From SZUA-309 sp965215995 (GTDB lineage Bacteria; Pseudomonadota; Gammaproteobacteria; Pseudomonadales; Azotimanducaceae): 64,000 bases of DNA. The notes below the pieces were generated by a model. That model made no database searches and was not told the origin of the DNA. It saw nothing but the letters and a program-made list of their open reading frames with translations. Each line of letters opens with the position of its first letter. Position 1 is the first letter of the stretch. This document shows, in pieces, positions 1 to 6,635 of the stretch. Position numbers and translations under genes: made by a program. The stretch spans positions 5,146,001-5,210,000 of the forward strand of contig OZ244128.1 of the NCBI GenBank assembly GCA_965215995.1. Reading direction: 5' to 3'.

Positions 1-465
1 CTCGACCTTGGACCATTCTTTACGCTGTTCCCGCAACCGTTCGATCATCTCGGCCAGGTCGTCATCGGTGATCTCAGCCTCCGGACGTTTCACGCTGACC
101 TTGCCGAGGTCTGTGAGGTCTACCACCGGAAAGACTTCAAAAGTCGCGGTGAACTCGAAATCGATGCCTGGATCCATCTTCACCACTTCCAGGCTCGGCG
201 AGCCGGCCGGGGAAAGATCCTCCTGCTGGACGGCTTCAACGAAACTGGACTGCATGAGCTCGCCCGCTACCTCGGCACGAACGGCCGGTCCGAATCGGCG
301 GCGCACCTCCCGCATGGGCACCTTGCCCGGACGGAATCCAGGCAATCGGACCTGGCCGGCCGCCTGGCCGAGACGATCGGTGATCTGTTCTTCAAAGGTC
401 TCGGAAGGCACGGAGATCGTCAGGCGCCGCTCGAGACCGCTGGTCGTTTCAATGGAGATCTGCAT
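1..465 (-). CDS. tig: Trigger factor, N-terminal 155 residues (cut by window edge)
   Basis: Ribosome-associated chaperone and peptidyl-prolyl isomerase that meets nascent chains at the exit tunnel. The reverse strand opens with an ATG at 465 (MQISIETTSG) and reads without a stop to the window edge. Residues 43-50 are GFRPGKVP, the ribosome-docking signature that occupies the same positions in E. coli trigger factor. Only the ribosome-binding domain and the beginning of the following region are present. The 165 bases to the divergent monooxygenase gene must hold its promoter; I see no tRNA gene there. Confidence 0.96.
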   Translation of the reverse strand, partial: MQISIETTSGLERRLTISVPSETFEEQITDRLGQAAGQVRLPGFRPGKVPMREVRRRFGPAVRAEVAGELMQSSFVEAVQQEDLSPAGSPSLEVVKMDPGIDFEFTATFEVFPVVDLTDLGKVSVKRPEAEITDDDLAEMIERLREQRKEWSKVE

Positions 466-630
466 GTTCTGTGTCTGGTCGTTGCGTTCAGGCTACTCGG
501 AGTGCTGCCCGGAATCTGGGCCTGCTGGGTGCGGATCGGGCAAGCGGCGCATTTTAACGCCTGGCTGGCAACTTACAAGGAACGCCGAGCGGCGCTAACA
601 TCGAGCCTTTCACCTTGAACTGGAGAACGA

Positions 631-2265
631 ATGAGCCCCGGAGAAGATGCCGAAACCCTGGATGTCGTCGTGGTTGGCGCCGGCTTCGCCGGTATGTATG
701 CGATCTGGAAGCTTCGTCAGAGCGGCCTGACGCTGCGGGTGATCGAGGCAGGCAGTGATGTGGGAGGCACCTGGTATTGGAACCGATATCCCGGGGCACG
801 CTGTGACATCACCAGCATGGAGTACTCGTTCTCTTTCTCCGAGGCGCTGCAGCAGGAATGGGAGTGGACCGAGATCATGGCAGCGCAGCCGGAGATCTTA
901 CGCTACGCCAACCATGTGGCCGATCGCTTCGATCTACGAGAGCACATCCATTTCGATACCCGGGTCACGGGGGCGGAGTATCTGGATGCCGACAACCTCT
1001 GGCAGATCAGCACTGACACCGGTGGGACATACCGAGCCCGTTTCTGCATCATGGCCACGGGTTGTTTGTCGGTACCGAACACACCGGAGATCGAAGGCCA
1101 GGAGACATTTGCCGGCGAGGTCTATCACACCGGCAACTGGCCGGCAGACGGTGTCGACTTCAGCAACAAGCGGGTAGGCATCATCGGCACCGGTTCATCC
1201 GGCGTGCAGTCCATTCCCGTGATCGCCAGAGAGGCCAGCCATCTCACCGTGCTGCAGCGCACGCCCAACTACAACCTGCCCGCCAACAACGCACCGTTGC
1301 CATCGGAGTACCGGGAACGGATCAAGTCAAACTACAGCGAGGTCCGAATCGCTCAGCGGCATGCGCAGATCGGCGTCAGCGAATTCAGCCGTGGCCTGGG
1401 CGGGCTCGGCAGTTACCCGGAACCCACCGAAGCCATACTCGAGACCACGCCCGAAGAACGGGCCGAGGCCTTGGACAGGTATGGCTTCGAGGCCATTCGC
1501 CGCTACGCGGACCTGGCACTGTCCGAGGAAGCGAATGAGCTTGCGTGCGATATGTATCGGGAGCAGGTTCGGCGCATGGTGAACGATCCCGACACGGCTG
1601 AGGGGCTGATGCCACGGGACTACCCTTTTGGCTGCAAGCGGCCGGTGATCGACATCGGCTACTACGAAACTTTCAACCGGGACAACGTCACCCTGGTGGA
1701 TCTGCGTCGCGGTGGGATTGAACGCATCACGCCAAACGGTGTGCAGACAGAACAGGGTACGTTCGAGTTCGACGTGCTCGTCTACGCCACCGGCTTCGAT
1801 GCGATGACGGGCGCACTGCTGAGAATGAACATCCATGGCCGGGACGGCGTGAGTCTGGCTTCACACTGGCAGCACGGACCGAAGACCTACCTCGGCCTGC
1901 AGATGAGCGGCTTCCCCAACCTCTTTACCGTGACCGGACCCGGCAGTCCGTCCGTGCTGAGTAACATGCTGGTCTCTATCGAGCAGCACGTGGATTGGAT
2001 CAGCGACTGCATCAACTATCTGGATCAGAAAGATGCCAGCACCATCGAGCCGACGGTCGAGGCGGAAGATGCCTGGGTGCGGCATGTGTTCGAGGTCGCG
2101 GACGGGACCATGCTGACCGCGGAGAGCTGCAACTCCTGGTACCTTGGCGCCAACATTCCCGGCAAACCAAGGATCTTCATGCCTTACGTAGCCGGTGTGG
2201 GTGCCTATCGGCAGGTGTGTGATGCGGTAGTGGCGGACGGCTATCGTGGCTTCGCCATTACTTAG
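631..2265 (+). CDS. Flavin-containing Baeyer-Villiger-type monooxygenase
   Basis: Predicted class B flavoprotein monooxygenase that uses FAD and NADPH to insert oxygen into ketones. The 544-residue length is typical for the cyclohexanone/phenylacetone monooxygenase group. Seen in the sequence: an FAD-binding GAGFAG at 16-21, the GGTWYWNRYPGARCD block at 45-59, a Baeyer-Villiger fingerprint FAGEVYHTGNWP at 160-171, and a second NADPH-binding GTGSSG at 186-191. The start has a GGAG about 6 bases upstream. It stands alone between divergent tig and an IS630 element, so the context gives no substrate; steroid, terpene or cyclic ketones are all possible. The TAG stop lies just before the insertion sequence. 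Confidence 0.9.
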   Translation: MSPGEDAETLDVVVVGAGFAGMYAIWKLRQSGLTLRVIEAGSDVGGTWYWNRYPGARCDITSMEYSFSFSEALQQEWEWTEIMAAQPEILRYANHVADRFDLREHIHFDTRVTGAEYLDADNLWQISTDTGGTYRARFCIMATGCLSVPNTPEIEGQETFAGEVYHTGNWPADGVDFSNKRVGIIGTGSSGVQSIPVIAREASHLTVLQRTPNYNLPANNAPLPSEYRERIKSNYSEVRIAQRHAQIGVSEFSRGLGGLGSYPEPTEAILETTPEERAEALDRYGFEAIRRYADLALSEEANELACDMYREQVRRMVNDPDTAEGLMPRDYPFGCKRPVIDIGYYETFNRDNVTLVDLRRGGIERITPNGVQTEQGTFEFDVLVYATGFDAMTGALLRMNIHGRDGVSLASHWQHGPKTYLGLQMSGFPNLFTVTGPGSPSVLSNMLVSIEQHVDWISDCINYLDQKDASTIEPTVEAEDAWVRHVFEVADGTMLTAESCNSWYLGANIPGKPRIFMPYVAGVGAYRQVCDAVVADGYRGFAIT

Positions 2266-2274
2266 CAGCACTTA

Positions 2275-3401
2275 GTGTAGTGTCCCTTAAGTAACTTTCT
2301 AAATGATTTGTGGTCTAACTGGGTATCCTATTGCAAATCGAGGATGTCAGATGGGCCGACGCAACCAGGTCATCAAGGTCAGTGAACGAGATAGGGAGCA
2401 GCTGGAAGCGATTGCCCGATCGCGGAGCCTGCCGCACGGGTTGGTCACTCGGGCGAAGATTGTGTTGCACTCAGCGAATGGGCTGGGGAGCAATGACATT
2501 GCCAAGCTGTGTGATGTAAGCCCGCAGACGGTGTCGCATTGGCGACGACGCTATCGCACGCTCGGTGTCGCGGGTTTACACGATGAGCTCAAGTCTGGGC
2601 GGCCGCGCAGTATTGATGACGAGCAAGTGGCGGAGTTGATTCGCAAGGTGCTCGAAGAGAAGCCTAAGGGAGCAACCCACTGGAGTGTGCGCAGCGTTGC
2701 AGAGGAAACAGGGGTCTCCAAAAGTCAGGTGCAGCGGTACTTCCAGTTGTTCGGTCTCCAGCCACATCGCAGCCAATCGTTCAAGCTTTCGACGGACCCG
2801 TTCTTTGTTGAGAAGGTCCGGGACATCTGTGGCTTGTATCTGAATCCGCCCGATAAAGCGCTGGTCCTGTGCGTCGATGAAAAGAGTCAGATCCAGGCGC
2901 TCGAGCGGACCCAGCCGATGTTGCCGATGGGACTAGGCTATGTCGAAGGGGTGACCCACGATTATGAGCGCCACGGCACGACGACGCTGTTCGCGGCACT
3001 GAACATTGCCACCGGCGAAGTGCTCACGCAGTGTAAACCTAGACATCGTCATCAGGAGTATCTGAGCTTTCTTCGACACATCGATCAGAACGTTCCTGAA
3101 GATCTGGATGTCCACCTGGTGGTCGATAACTACGCCACGCACAAGAGCCCTAAGGTCAAAGCCTGGTTGGCGAAACGGCCTCGCTACCATGTGCACTACA
3201 CGCCTACCTATGCGTCCTGGCTCAATCAGGTCGAGCGCTGGTTCGGGATCATCACCCAACAGGCCATCCGACGCGGCTCTTTCAAGAGTGTGCGGGAACT
3301 CAAAGACCGCATCGATGAGTTCGTCGAGCAATACAACCGCAATAGCAAACCGTTTCAGTGGGTTCGCCGACCATTACTTAGCTATTTCTGGGACGACACA
3401 T
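2275..3401 (+). mobile_element. IS630-family insertion sequence
   Basis: About 1.13 kb with a single transposase. I place the ends inside TA dinucleotides at 2273-2274 and 3402-3403, as expected for IS630 elements, which duplicate TA. Read inward, the ends begin GTGTAGTGTCCC (left) and ATGTGTCGTCCC (right), an imperfect terminal inverted repeat with 8 of 12 matches and scattered matches for another 16 bases. An 8-base direct repeat TTAGCAGC occurs at 2262-2269 and 3401-3408; it is longer than the family's usual duplication, so exact ends are uncertain. Confidence 0.8.
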
Positions 3402-3415
3402 TAGCAGCCTGTTGA
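2351..3415 (+). CDS. IS630-family transposase
   Basis: DDE transposase. An N-terminal Homeodomain-like region (about residues 1-110, with QTVSHWRRRY) is followed by a catalytic core containing LCVDEKSQ, VVDNYATHK and NQVERWFG, which supply the D, D and E residues. I chose the ATG at 2351 (MGRRNQV) over an in-frame upstream codon at 2303, because the upstream residues fall in the terminal-repeat region and look non-coding. The frame runs through the right inverted repeat and stops at a TGA about 12 bases outside the element, so the last residues come from flanking DNA. It appears intact. Confidence 0.92.
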   Translation: MGRRNQVIKVSERDREQLEAIARSRSLPHGLVTRAKIVLHSANGLGSNDIAKLCDVSPQTVSHWRRRYRTLGVAGLHDELKSGRPRSIDDEQVAELIRKVLEEKPKGATHWSVRSVAEETGVSKSQVQRYFQLFGLQPHRSQSFKLSTDPFFVEKVRDICGLYLNPPDKALVLCVDEKSQIQALERTQPMLPMGLGYVEGVTHDYERHGTTTLFAALNIATGEVLTQCKPRHRHQEYLSFLRHIDQNVPEDLDVHLVVDNYATHKSPKVKAWLAKRPRYHVHYTPTYASWLNQVERWFGIITQQAIRRGSFKSVRELKDRIDEFVEQYNRNSKPFQWVRRPLLSYFWDDTLAAC

Positions 3416-3421
3416 AAAAAA

Positions 3422-3498
3422 TGGGGTGGACGAAGGGGCTCGAACCCTCGACCGCCGGGATCACAACCCGGAGCTCTACCAACTGAGCTACGTCCACC
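3422..3498 (-). tRNA. tRNA-His (GTG)
   Basis: The reverse strand folds as a full cloverleaf with acceptor GTGGACG/CGTCCAC, a CCGGG anticodon stem and loop TTGTGAT (anticodon GTG), and an encoded CCA end. The extra G at position -1, diagnostic of histidine tRNA, is at 3498 and faces discriminator C. It is the last tRNA of a Pro-Arg-His transcription unit and lies just downstream of the IS630 element. Confidence 0.97.
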
Positions 3499-3557
3499 AC
3501 AGAGACTTCGTTATCGTACACGCGTGCACACACGCACGCACGATACCGAATTGCCAT

Positions 3558-3634
3558 TGGCACGCCCGGAAGGACTCGAACCTTCAACCGCCGGCTTAGA
3601 AGGCCGATGCTCTATCCAGTTGAGCTACGGGCGC
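3558..3634 (-). tRNA. tRNA-Arg (TCT)
   Basis: Reverse-strand cloverleaf with acceptor GCGCCCG/CGGGCGT (a G-U pair at 1-72), anticodon loop CTTCTAA (anticodon TCT, reading AGA) and encoded CCA. It is the middle tRNA of the cluster, separated from tRNA-Pro by two strong hairpins. Confidence 0.96.
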
Positions 3635-3637
3635 CAG

Positions 3638-3681
3638 GCCGCCGCATGCGGCGGCTTGGTAGTTTCGCGTAGCGAAACTAC
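3638..3681. repeat. Two adjacent hairpins in the tRNA spacer
   Basis: Bases 3638-3655 are a perfect 18-base palindrome (GCCGCCGCATGCGGCGGC). Bases 3659-3681 form a perfect 9-base-pair stem (GTAGTTTCG/CGAAACTAC) with loop CGTAG. Both lie between tRNA-Pro and tRNA-Arg and would be transcribed with them. They could be processing signals or dispersed palindromic repeats. There is no T-run to suggest termination. Confidence 0.6.
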
Positions 3682-3688
3682 GGGTTAA

Positions 3689-3765
3689 TGGTCGGGGTAG
3701 AGAGATTCGAACTCCCGACATCCTGCTCCCAAAGCAGGCGCGCTACCAGACTGCGCTATACCCCG
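3689..3765 (-). tRNA. tRNA-Pro (TGG)
   Basis: Reverse-strand cloverleaf with acceptor CGGGGTA/TACCCCG, discriminator A, encoded CCA, and anticodon stem CCTGC/GCAGG around loop TTTGGGA (anticodon TGG). It is the first tRNA after a good sigma-70 promoter. Confidence 0.97.
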
Positions 3766-3775
3766 CGGCGGCGCG

Positions 3776-3804
3776 ATGATACTGGCGCCTTCTGGGGGCG
3801 TCAA
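3776..3804 (-). promoter_or_regulatory. Sigma-70 promoter of the tRNA-Pro/Arg/His unit
   Basis: On the reverse strand TTGACG (3799-3804) and TATCAT (3776-3781) are separated by exactly 17 bases, and the -10 lies about 10 bases before the tRNA-Pro 5' end. A GC-rich discriminator (CGCGCCGCCG) follows, as usual for stable-RNA promoters under stringent control. Confidence 0.75.
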
Positions 3805-3887
3805 CGCGGCCCAGTGCTCCTGTGCCGCGGTGAGCCGTCGTTGTAGAATGCGCCTCCTCCTGGAAGCCCTCCTCTGCTGGAGCCACC

Positions 3888-4757
3888 ATGACCGCGAATA
3901 TTCTCGACGGCAAAGCCATCGCCAAGGCAGCCCGTAACACCTTGAAGGAGGATGTGATCAGACGCATCGGCTCTGGTGAGCGCCCGCCGGGTCTGGCCGT
4001 GATCCTGGTGGGTAACGATCCGGCCTCGGAGATTTACGTCAAGGGCAAACGCCGAGATTGTGAGGAAGTGGGTTTCCATTCCAACTTTCAGCACCTCTCT
4101 GCCAACATCACCCAGGAAGATCTGGAAGAGCGGGTCGAAGCCCTCAATACGGACGCCAGTATCGACGGCATTCTCGTCCAGTCGCCGCTGCCCGAGCACA
4201 TCGATGAGGATCGGATCATCGACCGGATCGACCCACTGAAAGACGTGGACGGCTTCCATCCCTACAACATCGGTCGCCTGGCCCTGCGTCGGCCATCCAT
4301 CCGATCCTGCACACCAATGGGCATCATGCAGTTGCTCGAGCACACCGGGGTGCCGATTCGCGGCCTGGATGCGACGGTGATCGGTGCGTCCAACCATGTA
4401 GGTCGGCCCATGGGTCTGGAGCTTCTGCTGGCCGGCTGCACCGTCACCACCGCGCACAAGTTCTCCAGGGACACCGAAGCCTGCGCGCGCCGCGCCGACA
4501 TACTGGTGTCTGCTGTCGGCAAACCCGGACTGGTGCCCGGCAGCTGGATCAAACCCGGCGCCATCGTCATCGATGTGGGCATCACCCGGGATGAGAACGG
4601 CAAGCTGCACGGCGACATCGTGTTCGAAGACGCCAAGGAGGTGGCCAGCTGGATCACTCCGGTGCCCGGTGGCGTGGGGCCCATGACCCGGGTCGCCATG
4701 TTGCAGAATACCTTTGCCGCCGCCGAACACGCTCTGGATATCCCCGAGCGCCGCTAG
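3888..4757 (+). CDS. folD: Bifunctional methylenetetrahydrofolate dehydrogenase/cyclohydrolase
   Basis: Cytosolic enzyme interconverting 5,10-methylene-, methenyl- and 10-formyl-tetrahydrofolate with NADP. Its 289 residues match the family length. Tyr50 and Lys54 in YVKGK give the catalytic YxxxK. QSPLPEH, DVDGFHP and the C-terminal TPVPGGVGPMT blocks are all present, as is the GASNHVGRPMG nucleotide loop. The ATG start is at 3888 after a spacer from the divergent tRNA promoter. lpxH starts 12 bases after its TAG stop, so the two are probably co-transcribed. The TAG stop begins a CTAG repeat described separately. Confidence 0.97.
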   Translation: MTANILDGKAIAKAARNTLKEDVIRRIGSGERPPGLAVILVGNDPASEIYVKGKRRDCEEVGFHSNFQHLSANITQEDLEERVEALNTDASIDGILVQSPLPEHIDEDRIIDRIDPLKDVDGFHPYNIGRLALRRPSIRSCTPMGIMQLLEHTGVPIRGLDATVIGASNHVGRPMGLELLLAGCTVTTAHKFSRDTEACARRADILVSAVGKPGLVPGSWIKPGAIVIDVGITRDENGKLHGDIVFEDAKEVASWITPVPGGVGPMTRVAMLQNTFAAAEHALDIPERR

Positions 4758-4768
4758 CGTCCTGTTCG
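4754..4768 (+). repeat. CTAG-type repeat, half copy, at the folD stop
   Basis: CTAGCGTCCTGTTCG spans the folD TAG stop and ends at the base before the lpxH ATG. It matches the arm of the palindrome at 17409-17448 at 14 of 15 positions. There is no second arm here. Confidence 0.5.
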
Positions 4769-5476
4769 ATGCGCCTGTTTCTATCCGACCTGCATCTGGA
4801 AGCACCCCACTCACCGGCTTTTCGTACCTTTGCCGCGCTGCTCAATCGGGAATCCAGCGGAGCTGATGCCATTCATCTGCTCGGCGACATCACTGAAGTC
4901 TGGGTGGGGGACGATGATGACGGACCACTGGCGACGGAACTCAAAGCGGTGCTGAAAGCAGCGGCTGCCCATTGCCGTGTGACCCTCATGCATGGCAACC
5001 GGGATTTCCTCTTCGGCGAGGTACTCGCTCGGGAAACCGGCGTTGAACTGATCGACGATCCGCACCTGGAAGAGGATGGCACCCTGCTGAGCCACGGTGA
5101 CGCCTTCTGTATCGACGATGAAGCCTACCAGCAGATGCGCGCGCTGTTCCGCTCGGATGCCTGGCAACAGAACGTGCTCGGCCAGCCCCTGGAGGCTCGC
5201 CGGGAACTGGCTCGAAACCTGAGAGCCCAGAGTCAGGCGACCAACGCGAACAAGGCAGAGAACATCATGGATGTGGCTGCCCGGGAGGTGGATCGGATTG
5301 CCGTCGAGCTGGGTGCGAAACGGTTGGTTCACGGCCACACCCATCGACCCGGGCGGCACGCGCACAGCTGGGGAAACCGCTATGTGCTCGGAGCGTGGGA
5401 ACGTTGTGGGTGGATTGCCCGACAGTCTGGCCCGAACGCAGAACCCGTTCTCGAGTGCCTGCCCCTGCTCGACTAA
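4769..5476 (+). CDS. lpxH: UDP-2,3-diacylglucosamine diphosphatase
   Basis: Peripheral-membrane metallophosphoesterase that makes lipid X in lipid A synthesis. Manganese ligands are visible as Asp7/His9 (SDLHL), Asp40 (LLGD), Asn77 (HGNRD), His109 (LSHGD) and the C-terminal HGHTH at 188-192, the LpxH arrangement at the usual length of 235 residues. The first acidic block reads GDITEVWVGDDDD. It starts 12 bases after folD. Its TAA overlaps tail-to-tail by 3-4 bases with the miaE stop on the other strand, leaving no room for a separate terminator between these convergent genes. Confidence 0.95.
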   Translation: MRLFLSDLHLEAPHSPAFRTFAALLNRESSGADAIHLLGDITEVWVGDDDDGPLATELKAVLKAAAAHCRVTLMHGNRDFLFGEVLARETGVELIDDPHLEEDGTLLSHGDAFCIDDEAYQQMRALFRSDAWQQNVLGQPLEARRELARNLRAQSQATNANKAENIMDVAAREVDRIAVELGAKRLVHGHTHRPGRHAHSWGNRYVLGAWERCGWIARQSGPNAEPVLECLPLLD

Positions 5477-6159
5477 CTGCCTGACACAGGACCGCTGTGA
5501 AACCGGAAGTGGTCATCCGGCTCGCTGATCAGACGAGCATCTTCGGTGAGCATCTTTGCCACCACGTTGTCGATGGACGTTTCTGCGTACTGACGGGCAA
5601 GTTTCAGATAGTGCTCGAAATGACGGGCCTCCGAGTCGAGCAGCTTGTCGTAAAAGCTCGCCAGCTCCTCTGGCAGCACCTCGATCAGGCCCAGAAACCG
5701 CTCGCAGCTTCGGGCCTCGACAATGGCGCCCATGACCAGGGTATCCACCAGCCGGTCAGGTTCCTCCGCTCGAGCAAGCGACTTCAGACCCCCGGCATAA
5801 CGACTCGGCGAGATGTGCACATAGGCGATGTCCCGGCTCTTGAGAAGCTCATGCACCTGCTCGAAGTGACGCAGCTCTTCCCGGGCGAGACGGGACAGCG
5901 TCATCAGCAGATCGGGTTTGTCCACGTAGCGGTAGAGCAGCGACAGTGCTGTTCCCGCGGCCTTCTTCTCACAGTTCGCATGGTCGATGAGGAGCTCATC
6001 CAGATGGTCTGACGCCTGTTCGAACCAGGCGGCTGGAGTTCGGGTGCCGAGGAAGTCGAGAACCCGCTCAATAGCCTCGCCGCGTTTCGCTGAACGACGC
6101 TCCGATGGCCGTCGCTCACGCTGCTCGGCCGAGGCAGGGTTTGCTGCGCTCGAACTCAC
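5473..6159 (-). CDS. miaE: tRNA-(ms2io6A37) hydroxylase MiaE
   Basis: Di-iron monooxygenase that hydroxylates the isopentenyl group of ms2i6A37 in tRNA. The 228-residue protein carries two ExxH motifs (EELRHFE and EARHFEH) plus acidic residues in ANCEKKAA and EARSCERF, the pattern for a carboxylate-bridged iron pair. The start is a GTG at 6159 overlapping the TGA of the upstream DUF1289 gene by four bases, implying translational coupling. The N-terminal 25 residues are charged and probably disordered, so a later start is possible. It is the last gene of the leftward run. Confidence 0.92.
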   Translation of the reverse strand: MSSSAANPASAEQRERRPSERRSAKRGEAIERVLDFLGTRTPAAWFEQASDHLDELLIDHANCEKKAAGTALSLLYRYVDKPDLLMTLSRLAREELRHFEQVHELLKSRDIAYVHISPSRYAGGLKSLARAEEPDRLVDTLVMGAIVEARSCERFLGLIEVLPEELASFYDKLLDSEARHFEHYLKLARQYAETSIDNVVAKMLTEDARLISEPDDHFRFHSGPVSGS

Positions 6160-6599
6160 TGAGCGCTCACATGAAAGTCGTGCTCGTACTGAGCCAGGCT
6201 GCGGGCGTAGAGCTCCTGCTCGATCCGTTCGTACAGGACCTTGGCATCCTCCGCGGGCTGGCGTGGCGAGATACCCAAGATAGCGAACTCCGTTTCCCGC
6301 CCTGCCCGGCGGACTACCTCGTAGGCGATGTTGACCGGGCTCAATGCCTCCAGATCAGCAACTCTGAACGCCCTGGCACGGAGTAGAACCCGATCATCGT
6401 CGACGACATCAGCGTGCGCGAGGAAGGCGCCTTCACGAAGCTTGAACAGCCGCTTCCAGACCAGTACCCGCTGCTCCGAGGCGAAACCGTTCCAGCCGTC
6501 GATTTCGTGGGCGAAGCGTTTGCAGCCACGGCAGACCAGATCACCGTACGTGGTCGAGCAGATACCCACACAGGGCGTTCTTTTCAGGAGCTGGGTCAA
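6156..6599 (-). CDS. DUF1289 domain protein (Cys-rich, putative metal or Fe-S binding)
   Basis: 147 residues with an N-terminal DUF1289 cysteine pattern, Cys10, Cys14, Cys23 and Cys26 (TPCVGICSTTYGDLVCRGCK), which presumably binds a metal or iron-sulfur cluster. A C-terminal extension of about 90 residues has no motif I recognise. The start is a TTG at 6599 after GGGAAG. No better start exists because the Cys cluster begins at residue 10. It overlaps miaE by four bases, so an association with tRNA hydroxylation is possible, but only from position. Confidence 0.8.
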   Translation of the reverse strand: MTQLLKRTPCVGICSTTYGDLVCRGCKRFAHEIDGWNGFASEQRVLVWKRLFKLREGAFLAHADVVDDDRVLLRARAFRVADLEALSPVNIAYEVVRRAGRETEFAILGISPRQPAEDAKVLYERIEQELYARSLAQYEHDFHVSAQ

Positions 6600-6635
6600 A
6601 GGTGCTTCCCGGGTTCGGGAACTACCGTCCCCTCG

